From assembly GCA_947499145.1 (NCBI GenBank), contig CANMNB010000003.1:186001-250000 (forward strand): DNA of 64,000 bases, in the 5' to 3' direction. The DNA is from an uncultured Arachnia sp. GTDB lineage: Bacteria; Actinomycetota; Actinomycetes; Propionibacteriales; Propionibacteriaceae. The translations under genes and the position numbers were made by a program. The notes beneath the pieces are model-generated. The model saw only the letters and a program-made list of their open reading frames with translations, did no database searches and had not been told where the DNA came from. Of the stretch, positions 37,091 through 46,540 are shown one piece after another. How positions within the stretch are numbered: the stretch's first letter is position 1; every line of letters starts with the position of its first letter.

Positions 37091-38653
37091 GTCGCAGCGC
37101 TCCTGCGCGGCGGGGACACTGTCCCACGGCTCGTGGGCCTCGGGCATCCGTTCGTCGGCCGTGAGTTCGGTGGCCGCGCCGCTGACCATCGCGATCGCCG
37201 TGTTGCGGTCCGAGCCGGAGACGCCCATCAGTACCGGAGCGCCGTCGGAGGCACTCTCCCCGAGGGAGGCCACGGCGTCGGAGGGACAGCTGCACGCGTC
37301 GTGCCCGCCGTCGGCCCCACTCGTCCTTGCGAAGAGCGCGCGTCTCGCGCGCACCCATGCAGGTACCAGGAGGACCGCTGCGGCGATCCAGGCCAACGGG
37401 TTGGCCCACACGATGCCGGTGAAGCCGAAGATTCCGCCGAGCAGGACGGCGGCCCCTGCCCGCATGATGAGCTCCAGCACGCCGGAGACCGTGGGCACCA
37501 GCGTGCGTCCGAGCCCCTGGAGGGCACCACGGGCCACGAAGAGCACACCCAGGACGGCGTAGAGCGACCCGTTGACCACGAGGAACCAGTGCGCCATTTC
37601 CACGACGTCGTCCGCACCCCGCCCGACGAAGAGCCGGACGATCGCGTTGCCGCCGCCCACGAGGAGCACGCCGAGCATTCCTGCGGCGATGAGGGACATG
37701 ATGACACCCTGCCGTGCACCGGTTCGGATGCGTCCGACCTCGCCCGCTCCGTAGTTCTGGGCCACGAACGTCGAGACGGCCAAGCCCAACGACGCGAGGA
37801 AGGCCACGGCGAGTCCGTCGACCCGCGTGGCGGTGGTGTAGGCCGCCACCGCGTCGGGGCCAAGGGTGTTCAGCCGGACCTGCACCGCGAGCGTGCCGAT
37901 GGCGATGATGGAGGCCTGGAAGCCCATGGGCAGCCCGATGCCGAGGTGGTGGGCCAACTCGGCACGCGTGACGTGCCAGTCCTCACGCCGCACGTGCAGC
38001 AGCGGGATGTGGCGCACGACGTAGCGCAGGCAGAGCAGCACCGAGACCAGCTGTGCCAACACCGTCGCCAGCGCGGCTCCCCCCACGCCCATGCCCAGCA
38101 CGGCCACGAGCAGCAGCACCACGGCGATGTTGACGATGCTCGACAGGATGAGGAACTTCAGCGGCGTGCGCGAATCTCCCAGAGCCCGAATGATCGCCGA
38201 GAGGAAGTTGAAGAACATCATCGTCGAGCCACCGAGGAAGCTGATGACGGCGAAGGTGGTCGCGTCGTCGAGGAGCGCAGCAGGGGTTTGCAGCAACTCC
38301 AGCATCGGCCGCGTCAGCAGCGGCGCCGCGACGGTGAGGATGATGCTGATTCCCGCCGTGAGGATGGCGCCGGCAGCGACGGAGCGGCGCAGCGCCAAGC
38401 CGTCACCGGCCCCGAACGCCTGCGCCGTGGGGATCGCGAAGCCGTTGGTCATCCCCCAAGCGAATCCCAGGAGCAGGAACAGCATGCTGCCCGTCGCCCC
38501 GACGGAGGCGAGGGCGTTCACGCCGAGCTCGCGCCCGACGACGATGGCGTCCGCCACCTGGTAGAGCTGCTGGACGAGGTTGCCGATCAGGAGTGGAAGT
38601 GCGAAAAGGAGGATGACGCGCCAGGGTGTGCCCGCGACGAGGGCCTTTGTCAT
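37079..38653 (-). CDS. MATE-family efflux transporter with C-terminal extension
   Basis: 524 residues from the ATG at 38653 (MTKALVAGTPWRVIL). Twelve hydrophobic helices in two homologous halves, with PLLIGNLVQQLYQVADAIVVGRELG at the start and a matching block near residue 240 (GLPMGFQASIIAIG). It exports drugs or metabolites by cation antiport. After the last helix there is an extra tail of about 80 residues, polar, with DACSCPSDA, not normally present in MATE proteins. The frame upstream of the ATG is open but not family-like. Substrate unknown. Confidence 0.9.
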   Translation of the reverse strand: MTKALVAGTPWRVILLFALPLLIGNLVQQLYQVADAIVVGRELGVNALASVGATGSMLFLLLGFAWGMTNGFAIPTAQAFGAGDGLALRRSVAAGAILTAGISIILTVAAPLLTRPMLELLQTPAALLDDATTFAVISFLGGSTMMFFNFLSAIIRALGDSRTPLKFLILSSIVNIAVVLLLVAVLGMGVGGAALATVLAQLVSVLLCLRYVVRHIPLLHVRREDWHVTRAELAHHLGIGLPMGFQASIIAIGTLAVQVRLNTLGPDAVAAYTTATRVDGLAVAFLASLGLAVSTFVAQNYGAGEVGRIRTGARQGVIMSLIAAGMLGVLLVGGGNAIVRLFVGRGADDVVEMAHWFLVVNGSLYAVLGVLFVARGALQGLGRTLVPTVSGVLELIMRAGAAVLLGGIFGFTGIVWANPLAWIAAAVLLVPAWVRARRALFARTSGADGGHDACSCPSDAVASLGESASDGAPVLMGVSGSDRNTAIAMVSGAATELTADERMPEAHEPWDSVPAAQERCDSAR

Positions 38654-38892
38654 GAGTGCAGAGCTCCGCGAAGGGAAGAGTGAAAGGAACGGGGATGACC
38701 CGGGAGGCGTCGACCTGGAATCCCAGTGCGCATCACCCGAGAGGACTTGCAAACCCTTTTCTACCACCAACCTGATACCGGTACCAACACCGCGCCGAGG
38801 AGCCGCACCCTCCGCGGAAAATCGATCACTGATCGATCTTCCCCCGTCCGCTTCTGAGAATTGATCACCGACTGGCTCTCACAGTCACGACA
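38654..38892. other. intergenic region upstream of the MATE gene
   Basis: 239 bp with no credible gene. A/T-richer stretches at 38750-38770 and 38818-38865 probably hold the MATE promoter. Visible structure is the inverted repeat TCGATC-ACT-GATCGA at 38822-38836 and a related TTGATCACCG at 38861-38870. Confidence 0.5.
38822..38836. promoter_or_regulatory. TCGATC-ACT-GATCGA inverted repeat, possible operator
   Basis: Perfect 6-bp arms and a 3-nt centre, about 170 nt upstream of the MATE ATG. The distance is large for a MATE operator unless the promoter is far upstream. No adjacent regulator gene. Confidence 0.4.
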
Positions 38893-38922
38893 GGACCCCC
38901 GAGGGCTCAGCCCCGGGGGTCC
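38893..38922 (-). terminator. leuS terminator
   Basis: GGACCCCCG pairs perfectly with CGGGGGTCC; inside, GGGC pairs with GCCC around TCA. It lies 14 nt beyond the leuS stop codon on the minus strand. Confidence 0.88.
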
Positions 38923-38936
38923 AAACGTGCAGCGGA

Positions 38937-41417
38937 TCAGGCTCCAGGCACGAGGCTCAGCATCTTCGGCAGTCTGGCGATCACCTTGGCCACCTCCCGG
39001 CCGGCGAGGGTGCGCTCCACCCCGGGATCGGCCAGGGCCAGTGCCAGCGCCGCCTCCTCGGTGACGTCGGACGGCACCTCAAGCTTGGCGCGGATCTTGC
39101 CCTGAATCTGGACGACCATGGTCACGGTCTCCTCCACCAGCAGGCTCGGGTCAGCCTCCGGCCAGGTGCTGTTGGCCACCGACGGGGGCAGGCCGAGTGC
39201 CTCCCACATCTCCTCGGCGACGTAGGGGGCGACGAGGGACAGGGACTGCGCGATGAACATCACCGCCTCGCGGACTGCTGGGTCCTCCCCGCCGACGTCA
39301 CCGTCGATGGCCTTGCGAGTGGCATTGACCAGTTCCATCGTGCGGGCGACGGCCACGTTGAAGCGGCCGGACTCCACCAACTGGGTGATCTCCGCGATGG
39401 TCTTGTGAGTCGCGTGGCGCAGGCCGGGCGCACCTGCGGCCAGGTCGGCATCCGGGCCGCTCGTGACGTCGACGGCGAGCCGATAGGCGCGCTGCAGGAA
39501 CTTCAGCGACGACGACGGGGACACCTCGGCCCAGTCGATGTCGTCCTCCGGCGGTCCGGCGAAGACCATCGTCAGGCGAACCGCGTCGACGCCGTACTCG
39601 TCGATCTGCTTGCCGAGGTCGACGCCGTTGCCCAGCGACTTGCTCATCGCCTTGCCCTGGTTGATGACCTGTCCCTGGTTGAGCAGCCGCTGCATGGGCT
39701 CGTCGAAGTCCACCAGTCCCATGTCACGCAGCACCTTGGAGAAGAAGCGCATGTAGAGCAGGTGCAGGATGGCGTGTTCGACGCCGCCGACGTACTGGGC
39801 CACCGGCATCCAGTTCGCGACGGCCTCCGGGTCGAACGGACCCCCGGAGTAGCCCGGCGAGCAGTAGCGGAAGAAGTACCAGGACGAGTCCACGAAGGTA
39901 TCCATCGTGTCGGTGTCCCGGCGGGCCTCTCCCCCGCATCGCGGGCACGACGTCCGGACCCACTCCGTCGCCGCCGCCAGCGGCGAGGTGCCCTTGGGTG
40001 CGAGGTCCGCGCCACGCAGGTCAGGCAGCTTCACGGGCAGTTGGTCGTCCGGGACGGGCACCTCGCCGCAGTGGTCGCAGTGGACCACCGGGATCGGGCA
40101 CCCCCAGAAACGCTGGCGGCTGAGCAGCCAGTCACGCAGGCGGAACTGGACGGTGCCCCTGCCCAGTTCCTGCTCCTGGAGCTGCTGGATGATCCGAGAC
40201 ACACCGGAGGCCTTGTCCGAGAGCCCATCCAGCGGACCCGAGTTGACGTACGTCCCGTCGCCGGAGGTCGCGACCCCCGTGACGGCAGGCTCCGTCCCGT
40301 CGACGTCGATGACGGTGCGCACCGGCAGGTCGTACGTCCGGGCGAAGTCCAGGTCCCGTTGGTCGTGTGCGGGGACCGCCATGATGGCGCCGGTTCCGTA
40401 GTCGGCCAGCACGTAGTCGGCGGCCCAGATGGGGATCTGTTCGCCGTTGACGGGGTTGGTGGCGTGGACACCGAGCCAGACGCCCGTCTTCTCGTGCTCG
40501 GTGGACTGGCGCTCGATCTCGGTCTGCCGTTTCACCTGCTCCACGTACTGTTCCAGCGCGGGGCGCTGGGCGTCGCTGACAAGCTCCATGGCGAGTGGGG
40601 CGTCGGGTGCCACCACCATGAACGTCGCCCCGAAGAGCGTGTCGGGTCGGGTGGTGAAGACGGTGATGGGTTCCTCGCGGCCCTCCACCCGGAAGTCGAC
40701 GTGGGCGCCCTCCGAGCGTCCGATCCAGTTGCGCTGCATCGCGAGCACGTGGTCGGGCCAGCCCCCTTCGAGCTGCTCCATGTCGTCCAGCAACTGCTGG
40801 GCATAGTCGGTGATGCGGAAGTACCACTGGTTGAGCTGCCGCTTGGTCACTTCGGACTTGCAGCGTTCGCAGCGTCCGTCGACCACCTGCTCGTTGGCGA
40901 GCACGGTTTGGTCCTGGGGACACCAGTTGACGAACGAATCCTTGCGGTAGGCCAGACCCCGCTCGTGGAACCGGTTGAAGAGCCACTGCGTCCATCGGTA
41001 GTAGTCCTCGTCGGAGGTGTGGAGCCGCCGGGACCAGTCCAGACTGAGGCCGTACCTCTTGAACGACCGCGCCTGGGTCTCGATGTTCGCGTAGGTCCAG
41101 GCCGCGGGATGGGAGTTGGCACGGATGGCGGCGTTCTCGGCGGGCAGGCCGAACGAGTCCCACCCGATGGGATGCATCACGTCGTAGCCACGCAGTCGCA
41201 GGAAGCGGGACACGACGTCGCCCATCGCGTAGGCCTCCGCGTGCCCCATGTGCAGGTCGCCGGAGGGGTAGGGGAACATGTCCAGCACGTAGCGCCGCTC
41301 ACGCGACCCGTCGTCGAGCGGCTCAAAGGTCTTGTCCTGCTCCCAGAAGGCCTGCCACTTGTCCTGCGCCCTCACCCGGTCATAGGTGGGGGACGTCCGC
41401 TGCGCTTCTGCCGACAC
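38937..41417 (-). CDS. leuS: leucyl-tRNA synthetase
   Basis: 826 residues from the GTG at 41417 ([15 protein letters not shown]), preceded by GAGAGGGAG. The HIGH motif is [10 protein letters not shown] near residue 52, and KMSKS is present as AMSKSLGNG near 600, where Ala replaces the first Lys. The CP1 editing domain ([35 protein letters not shown]) and zinc motif (CDHCGEV, CPRCGG) are intact. An open frame upstream runs antisense to the PfkB gene and is not part of it. No T-box leader is visible. Confidence 0.97.
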   Translation of the reverse strand: MSAEAQRTSPTYDRVRAQDKWQAFWEQDKTFEPLDDGSRERRYVLDMFPYPSGDLHMGHAEAYAMGDVVSRFLRLRGYDVMHPIGWDSFGLPAENAAIRANSHPAAWTYANIETQARSFKRYGLSLDWSRRLHTSDEDYYRWTQWLFNRFHERGLAYRKDSFVNWCPQDQTVLANEQVVDGRCERCKSEVTKRQLNQWYFRITDYAQQLLDDMEQLEGGWPDHVLAMQRNWIGRSEGAHVDFRVEGREEPITVFTTRPDTLFGATFMVVAPDAPLAMELVSDAQRPALEQYVEQVKRQTEIERQSTEHEKTGVWLGVHATNPVNGEQIPIWAADYVLADYGTGAIMAVPAHDQRDLDFARTYDLPVRTVIDVDGTEPAVTGVATSGDGTYVNSGPLDGLSDKASGVSRIIQQLQEQELGRGTVQFRLRDWLLSRQRFWGCPIPVVHCDHCGEVPVPDDQLPVKLPDLRGADLAPKGTSPLAAATEWVRTSCPRCGGEARRDTDTMDTFVDSSWYFFRYCSPGYSGGPFDPEAVANWMPVAQYVGGVEHAILHLLYMRFFSKVLRDMGLVDFDEPMQRLLNQGQVINQGKAMSKSLGNGVDLGKQIDEYGVDAVRLTMVFAGPPEDDIDWAEVSPSSSLKFLQRAYRLAVDVTSGPDADLAAGAPGLRHATHKTIAEITQLVESGRFNVAVARTMELVNATRKAIDGDVGGEDPAVREAVMFIAQSLSLVAPYVAEEMWEALGLPPSVANSTWPEADPSLLVEETVTMVVQIQGKIRAKLEVPSDVTEEAALALALADPGVERTLAGREVAKVIARLPKMLSLVPGA

Positions 41418-41491
41418 GATGCTCCCTCTCGATGCTCTCGAGGCGCCCGTCGGGGCGCACACGAGTGGCCAATATACCGTCGTGTCGCGGC

Positions 41492-42415
41492 CTACTCGCC
41501 GTCGGAGAAGGCCGTGAGCTCGGCGAGCGTCGGGGGGTTCGCGCCCTTTCGCGTGCACACGAGTGCCGCGGCCGCCGCCCCTTGCGTGAGTGCGGCGGCG
41601 ATGTCCTCGGGGTCGGCGACGTAGCGGGCCAGGAAGCCAGCCATGAAGGTGTCCCCTGCGCCGACGGTGTCCACCAGGTCGACTCGGTGCCCCGGCACTT
41701 CGATCCGCCGTCCGTCGGGCTTCACCGCGACGGCACCGTCGGCGCCGAGGGTGACGACGAACAGGGCCAGGCCGTATTCCGCGGCCCATGCCTCCGCGAA
41801 GCCCAGCGGGTCCTCGTCATCGGTGAGCCAGTTGATGTCCTCGTCGCTGGCCTTGACGATGCCACCGGAGCGCCCCACGGCGTCCATGAGCGCGGCAACG
41901 GCATCGAAGTACGCGGCTCTGTCAGGGAGGATGCCGGGGCGCACGTTGATGTCGTAGCTGAGGGCCGCCTGGGTGTTGCCGACGAAGCCCAGCAGCGCCC
42001 GCTGTCCGGGCCCGACCACAGCGCCGATGGAGCCGAAGTGCAACCAGTCGTCCTCACCCAGAGTGGGAAACTCCGAGCTCTGCCAGCCGAAGTTCGAGGT
42101 TCCCTCGATGTGGAAGACATAGGAGGCCTTGCCCTGCTCGTCGAGTGAGACGATGCCCAGCGTCGTCGGATCGCTCGACCGCACGACGAGGTCCGTGCCC
42201 ACTCCGCCTGCCTCCAGATGCCGCTCGATCTGGGGGCCGAACGCGTCGCCCCCGAGACGCCCCAGGAACTGCGTGTGCTCGCCGAGCTTCGCGAGGGCGA
42301 CGGCCGTGTTCAGGGGGCCACCACCCGCGAGAGCCGACCATGTGGTCTCGGAGGGGGACACGATGCCGCCCGGCAGCATGTCGATCAACGCCTCACCCAT
42401 CACAACGAATCTCAT
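41492..42415 (-). CDS. PfkB-family carbohydrate kinase (fructokinase-like)
   Basis: 307 residues from the ATG at 42415 ([17 protein letters not shown]). PfkB signature 1 is in [30 protein letters not shown] near residues 34-60 and signature 2 [17 protein letters not shown] near 245, whose Asp is the catalytic base. A fructose or ribose-type sugar is the likely substrate. TAGAGT ends 7 nt before the ATG, consistent with a leaderless mRNA, though the G-run between could aid initiation. Confidence 0.92.
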   Translation of the reverse strand: MRFVVMGEALIDMLPGGIVSPSETTWSALAGGGPLNTAVALAKLGEHTQFLGRLGGDAFGPQIERHLEAGGVGTDLVVRSSDPTTLGIVSLDEQGKASYVFHIEGTSNFGWQSSEFPTLGEDDWLHFGSIGAVVGPGQRALLGFVGNTQAALSYDINVRPGILPDRAAYFDAVAALMDAVGRSGGIVKASDEDINWLTDDEDPLGFAEAWAAEYGLALFVVTLGADGAVAVKPDGRRIEVPGHRVDLVDTVGAGDTFMAGFLARYVADPEDIAAALTQGAAAAALVCTRKGANPPTLAELTAFSDGE

Positions 42416-42422
42416 GCCCCCC

Positions 42423-42428
42423 ACTCTA
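42423..42428 (-). promoter_or_regulatory. -10 box of probable leaderless promoter, PfkB kinase
   Basis: TAGAGT on the minus strand ends 7 nt before the ATG at 42415. Confidence 0.5.
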
Positions 42429-42457
42429 GGGCTCGCGTCCCGATCCGCGCGGGCCGG

Positions 42458-43381
42458 TCAGTCGAGGTCCCACAGGCTGGGTGGGAGCCCGCCCTCCTGG
42501 AATCTCTGGAGCACCAGCAGGAGGCTGTGGTGGGGCTCGAGCAGCGCCAACTGGTCCATGCAGTCGTTTGTTTGGGCTCCCCGGCCGTCCAGCCAACATG
42601 CGAGCGCCAGCACGCCGACGACGTTCGCCTCGCTGGAGCTCCCCGTCCACTGACGGGCCTCCACGAGGTGGGGGAGAATGTCCGCAGCGGTCGTCGTGTC
42701 CAGCCGCACGAGGATCTCCGCCACCAGTTCCTCCCTGCGCAGCAGCAGACCGAGGAGCGCGGCCTCCCTCGGCCCCAGGGGCGCAGCTCTGGAGAGCAGC
42801 GCGTCCAGCGCTTCGAGCTCCTGCTGCGGCGTCCAGTCCACCAGGTCCGTGGCAAGTTCTGCCGCCTGCTCCTCGATACCCGGCATCCGATCCGTGGCAG
42901 GAGGACGCACGGCCGCCACCGCCGCCTCTCGCGACTCCTGAACGGCGATCCCGTTGTAGACGGCCTGGGCCGCGATGCCACAGTCGGTGAAGGCGTAGGG
43001 ATGGCCCCCGGGTGGCTCCAGCTCCCCATCAGCCAGCAACCAGTAGCGACGATCGTCAGTCACGACGACGTCACGCGCCCCTCCGAGGACCTCCGCCAGG
43101 CGGTCCGCGGACTCGGCCACGACCTCGACGTCGTTGCCGTATCCCAGCACGATGACGTCACAGGTGCCCACGTTGTCGAGGGCCCTCAGGATGGGGTCCA
43201 CCACCTGGTCCAAGCGGTGGAGGGGCCAATCCAGGTCCAGCCTCGCACTGAAGGCCACGCGGGAGCCGCGCATGCCCATGACGACGCACGACTCGCGGGG
43301 ATGGAATCCGAGCAGGACCGACGGGATGGCCAGGAGGTCCGCGTAGGTGCTGCCGCGCAGGACGGGTGTTGGTGTACTCAT
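42458..43381 (-). CDS. DUF4192-family protein, possible competence-associated gene
   Basis: 307 residues from the ATG at 43381 (MSTPTPVLRGSTYADLLAIPSVLLGFHPRESCVVMGMRG). The DLL-x-hydrophobic-P-x-LLGF-P-x-S-x-V start is the DUF4192 signature. Residues 90-170 form a Rossmann-like part (CDVIVLGYGNDVEVVAESADRLAEVLG) and the C-terminal half is helical. Function unknown. Its 5' region matches that of comEA in sequence and spacing, so co-regulation with DNA uptake is a testable inference. It is divergent from the anchored protein gene at 43461. Confidence 0.85.
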   Translation of the reverse strand: MSTPTPVLRGSTYADLLAIPSVLLGFHPRESCVVMGMRGSRVAFSARLDLDWPLHRLDQVVDPILRALDNVGTCDVIVLGYGNDVEVVAESADRLAEVLGGARDVVVTDDRRYWLLADGELEPPGGHPYAFTDCGIAAQAVYNGIAVQESREAAVAAVRPPATDRMPGIEEQAAELATDLVDWTPQQELEALDALLSRAAPLGPREAALLGLLLRREELVAEILVRLDTTTAADILPHLVEARQWTGSSSEANVVGVLALACWLDGRGAQTNDCMDQLALLEPHHSLLLVLQRFQEGGLPPSLWDLD

Positions 43382-43437
43382 GCCTCCACTGTGTGTGTGG
43401 CAGAACCGCACGCCCCATTCTCCCGGCAGCCTGTGGA
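43377..43437 (-). promoter_or_regulatory. DUF4192 upstream block shared with comEA
   Basis: Minus strand: TCCACAGG at 43437-43430, 29 nt, then CCACACACACAGTGG, GGAGG overlapping its end, one base, ATGAG. Compare 29062-29122: the proximal block differs at one base before GGAGG and one base after it, while the spacer itself is largely unlike. Confidence 0.7.
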
Positions 43438-43449
43438 CAGAGGCGGCAG

Positions 43450-43455
43450 TATCGT
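43450..43455 (+). promoter_or_regulatory. -10 box upstream of the anchored protein gene
   Basis: TATCGT ends 5 nt before the first ATG (43461) and 8 nt before the second (43464), giving a leaderless or near-leaderless mRNA. Confidence 0.45.
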
Positions 43456-43460
43456 GGGCG

Positions 43461-44144
43461 ATGATGAGCAACGAGGAGTGGAACCAGCACCGGCAGCCCC
43501 CGCGTGGGCCGTCGGACTCGCCCTGGGCGACGTCGGACCCCTCGTGGCAGCCTCCTCGCTACCAGGATGCACCGGCTCGCGACCCGCGGCGGCCGTTCGG
43601 ACAACCCGCGGCGCCGGTCGAGGGTGCGTCGGCCAGGATCCAGGACTTCCAGCCACCACGGCAGTCGAAGTGGCGCCCCGCACTCGTCATCGTCGCCGTG
43701 CTCGTGGTCGTCGGACTCTTGCTCGCGGCCCTCCAGTTCTTCGGCCCCGAGGGCTCGGGCAGCTCACCCACGGCCTCCCCCAGTGCCGCCGCGCAGGATC
43801 GCGCGACCGCATCGCCCGCGCCGGTCGCGACCGGCGGGACGTCGATCCCCTTCGAGGGCAACGGCACCGGAACGTTCGAGGTGCTCGACCAGAGCTGGAC
43901 CGACGACGGCCTGAGTGTTCGGTTCCGGGTGACCGTGGACGAGGGCGAGCAAAGCTTCAGCGTCTACATCTTCAACAATGCCTCGATGCAGGTGGCCGAC
44001 CCCCTCGACATCGCGCCGTTCTACGCCAGCTCCGAGCAGCCGCACGAGGCGACGGCGGTGTTCCCGGTGGAGCGTGGGCCGTCGACCCTCGTCCTCGCCA
44101 GCGGTTTCGGCCGGGCGTTGACGGCCCTACCGATCGACGGCTGA
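43461..44144 (+). CDS. membrane-anchored extracytoplasmic protein of unknown function
   Basis: 227 residues (226 from the second ATG at 43464). A proline-, serine- and tryptophan-rich cytoplasmic N-terminus of about 70 residues precedes one hydrophobic segment (PALVIVAVLVVVGLLLAALQFF). A Ser/Thr/Ala-rich stalk follows, then a compact beta-rich domain of about 100 residues (GTGTFEVLDQSWTDDGLSVRFRVTVDEGEQSFSVYIFNNASM), which recalls DUF4352-like immunoglobulin folds. No catalytic motif. The 3' end overlaps the convergent transporter by 18 bp. Confidence 0.75.
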   Translation: MMSNEEWNQHRQPPRGPSDSPWATSDPSWQPPRYQDAPARDPRRPFGQPAAPVEGASARIQDFQPPRQSKWRPALVIVAVLVVVGLLLAALQFFGPEGSGSSPTASPSAAAQDRATASPAPVATGGTSIPFEGNGTGTFEVLDQSWTDDGLSVRFRVTVDEGEQSFSVYIFNNASMQVADPLDIAPFYASSEQPHEATAVFPVERGPSTLVLASGFGRALTALPIDG

Positions 44145-45122
44145 GGGATCGTCGTCCACGTCGGGTACCACGAGGGCCTGCGCCTGCGCGAGGGCCTCGA
44201 CGGCGTCCTCCCGGGCCTCCTCCTCGGCGCGCCTGCGCTCCTCCACGGCGTCGGGGTGGTCCTTGCTCAGCAGCACGACTCCGTACACGGCGATGGCTCC
44301 GGAGATCGTCATCCCCATGCTCGGACCCCAGCCCATGCCCATTCCCTCGCCCAGGACGAAGAGTCCGAAGAGCACGGCGACGAAGGGGTCGACCGTGGTC
44401 ATCGTGCCGACGGTGATCTCGGCGGGTCCCGATGCATAGCCCTGCTGGATCATCCAGACCCCGAGCCCGTAGCAGGCCAGCATGAAGCCGATGACCGTCA
44501 CCACCTGCCAGTCCAGCAGGGAGAAGCCGTCCGCCTGGACGAGGTTCATCGCGGCCTTCATCATCCCTGAGGCCAGCCCGTAGAAGATGGCTCCGACCGA
44601 GGACCACAGCATGGCCTTGGCCCAGGGCGCGGCGCGCGTGGCGAAGAACGAGAGCACGAGGCAGAGCAGGCACACGACGACGAACGACCAGACGATCGGT
44701 AGGAAGTCGAACTCCTTCTCCCCGGTGGCGAAGAGCGACGAGAAGATGGTGAACCCGACGACGCCGGTGACGGTGACGCTCACGGCGAGCCAGATGCGGG
44801 CGGGGATCCGGTGGCCGTGGATCTTCGAGGCCAGGAGCACCGACCACGGAACCGCGAGGATGCCGACCGGCTGGACGACGGCGACCGGCGCCATGGACAG
44901 GGCGATGAGGTGCAGGAGCGCGCCCGCCAGCACGCAGCCGAGCCCGAGCAACCACTTCGGGATCCGGAAGAGCCGTAGGAGGCCGGCGAAGGTGAGTCGG
45001 TTCGAGGATGCCCGGCCGTTCGGGTCGAAGGTCGACTTCACGCCCAGGTGCTGGAGCGTCGCGCCGCTCGCGAACAGGAACGACGAGATCACCTGGAGGC
45101 CGATGGCCAGGGCAATGTTCAC
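44127..45122 (-). CDS. DMT/EamA-like multispan transporter
   Basis: 331 residues with about nine or ten hydrophobic helices. It starts at GTG 45122 (MNIALAIGLQVISSFLFASGATLQHLGVK). The sequence resembles the DMT superfamily, with NIPA-like features in the first helix pair and a glycine-rich GMGMGWGPSMGMTISGAIAVYG near residue 260. The tail of about 50 residues is charged and helical, probably cytoplasmic. Substrate unknown; Mg2+ or small metabolites are possible. Confidence 0.75.
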   Translation of the reverse strand: MNIALAIGLQVISSFLFASGATLQHLGVKSTFDPNGRASSNRLTFAGLLRLFRIPKWLLGLGCVLAGALLHLIALSMAPVAVVQPVGILAVPWSVLLASKIHGHRIPARIWLAVSVTVTGVVGFTIFSSLFATGEKEFDFLPIVWSFVVVCLLCLVLSFFATRAAPWAKAMLWSSVGAIFYGLASGMMKAAMNLVQADGFSLLDWQVVTVIGFMLACYGLGVWMIQQGYASGPAEITVGTMTTVDPFVAVLFGLFVLGEGMGMGWGPSMGMTISGAIAVYGVVLLSKDHPDAVEERRRAEEEAREDAVEALAQAQALVVPDVDDDPSAVDR

Positions 45123-45168
45123 CCGCTACACCTTTCGTCGGGGTCTGGTGCGACGATAACGCACTGGT

Positions 45169-45215
45169 GACCCCGACGGCATCGGACCCAGGTCCGGTCG
45201 GACGCCGTCGGGGTC
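45169..45215 (-). terminator. terminator of the L,D-transpeptidase gene
   Basis: GACCCCGACGGC pairs perfectly over 12 bp with GCCGTCGGGGTC, and GGACC pairs with GGTCC inside the loop. It starts 6 nt after the transpeptidase stop codon on the minus strand. Confidence 0.85.
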
Positions 45216-45220
45216 GTCCC

Positions 45221-46441
45221 CTAGTCGGTGTAGACCACGACCTTGTCACCGACCTTTGCGGTGTCGAAGAGCGACGCGACGGCTGCCTTGTCGCGGACGT
45301 TGACGCACCCGTGCGAGGCACCGTTGTAGCCGTTCGCGGCGAAGTCGGGCGAGTAATGGATCGCTTGGCCGCCCGAGAAGAACAGGGCGAAGGGCATGGG
45401 GGTGTCGTAGAGGCTTGACACGTGATCGCGCGACTTCCAGCCGACGGAGAACACACCGTTGCGCGTCGGGGTCAGCTCCGAACCAAACCGGACCTGCATC
45501 TGCATACGGATCTCACCGTCGACGACCCAGGCCAGCATGCGCTGCGCCTTGGAGATGCAGATCACCCGGCCCTCGAGGCAGCGGTCGTCGAGCGTCATGG
45601 CACTGGGCTCGGCGGCGGGGGTGGGTGTGATGTTGTTGAGCTCGTTGGCGGTGGGCGTCCGCGTCATGCCGTGCAGGCGGTCAAGGGTGCGCTGGTCCAC
45701 CTCCCCTGTGACGGGGATCTCACGCTTGGCCTGGAACCCCTTCACCGACTCCACGGTGACCGGGCCATAATTCCCCGTGACGTCCCCGGAGAACCATCCG
45801 ATCTGCTTCAGCCGGGCCTGGAGGTCCTTGACCGAGTCGCCCTTGTCCCCGTTCGACAGCAGCGCCGGACCGACAACCAGCACGTTGTACATCTCGTTCT
45901 TGGTGGGCGTGCGCGTCATGTCGAGCAGACGATCCCAGGTGGCCCGGTCGACCTCCCCAGTGATGGGAAGACCGCGCTTGCCCTGGAAGCCTTCAACCGC
46001 CAAGCGTGTCTGGTCGCCGTAGGTGGGGGTGATCTTGCCCTCGAACCATTCAATCTGCTGGAGGCGGTGCTGGAGCTCGCGCACCATGTCACCACTATCG
46101 CCCGGCTTGATGAGGGCCTTCGGTTTCGGTGCCGATGTGGGGCTCGACGTCGGCTTGGAGGTGGGTGTAGTCGGCTCCGCGACCGCAGGGGTCGAGGGTG
46201 CGGGCTCGGGCGTCTCGCTCGGCGTCTCGGAGGGAGGATCGGACGCTAGGGGGCTTTCCGACTCTTGGACCGCAGGTTGGATGGTGGGGGCCGCGGGAGT
46301 GGCCTCGGGCTCGCTGCTCAGGACCGCCGTCGGTGTCGCCGGAACGGCGGTCTCGGCGGCGGTATCGGGGGCGCATGCCGAGAGCATCAGGGCCGCAGTG
46401 ACGGCAGCAGCCGCCACAAAGCGGTGGAATTGGACAGCCAC
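45221..46441 (-). CDS. L,D-transpeptidase lipoprotein with two peptidoglycan-binding repeats
   Basis: 406 residues. Signal peptide with lipobox MLSAC at about residues 19-23, so exported and lipid-anchored. A Pro/Thr/Ser/Glu-rich linker (about 25-110) precedes two PG_binding_1 repeats near 112-165 and 198-250 (SGDMVRELQHRLQQIEWFEG; KGDSVKDLQARLKQIGWFSG). The YkuD domain covers about 285-406 with HYSPDF and the catalytic SHGCVNVRD. It would form 3-3 cross-links or attach proteins to peptidoglycan. The GTG start has GGAAGG 8-13 nt upstream. Confidence 0.92.
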   Translation of the reverse strand: MAVQFHRFVAAAAVTAALMLSACAPDTAAETAVPATPTAVLSSEPEATPAAPTIQPAVQESESPLASDPPSETPSETPEPAPSTPAVAEPTTPTSKPTSSPTSAPKPKALIKPGDSGDMVRELQHRLQQIEWFEGKITPTYGDQTRLAVEGFQGKRGLPITGEVDRATWDRLLDMTRTPTKNEMYNVLVVGPALLSNGDKGDSVKDLQARLKQIGWFSGDVTGNYGPVTVESVKGFQAKREIPVTGEVDQRTLDRLHGMTRTPTANELNNITPTPAAEPSAMTLDDRCLEGRVICISKAQRMLAWVVDGEIRMQMQVRFGSELTPTRNGVFSVGWKSRDHVSSLYDTPMPFALFFSGGQAIHYSPDFAANGYNGASHGCVNVRDKAAVASLFDTAKVGDKVVVYTD

Positions 46442-46540
46442 GGGATATCTACCTTCCGAAAGTGCTCACTGATGGCGACGGCACCAGACCTAGTCAGGCT
46501 ACGCTTCACCATCACCTATTACCCCACATACGCACCGCAG

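Noticed and set aside
41418-41491. T-box or other leader upstream of leuS
   Set aside because: Only 74 nt, no specifier-like structure or antiterminator sequence; the start has an ordinary ribosome site.
39405-41624. 739-codon plus-strand frame opposite leuS
   Set aside because: Mirror frame of a firm housekeeping gene; no motif of its own.
46442-46540. possible riboswitch upstream of the L,D-transpeptidase gene
   Set aside because: Cell-wall genes can carry cyclic-di-AMP riboswitches, but the conserved core of that RNA is not visible and the region is too short.
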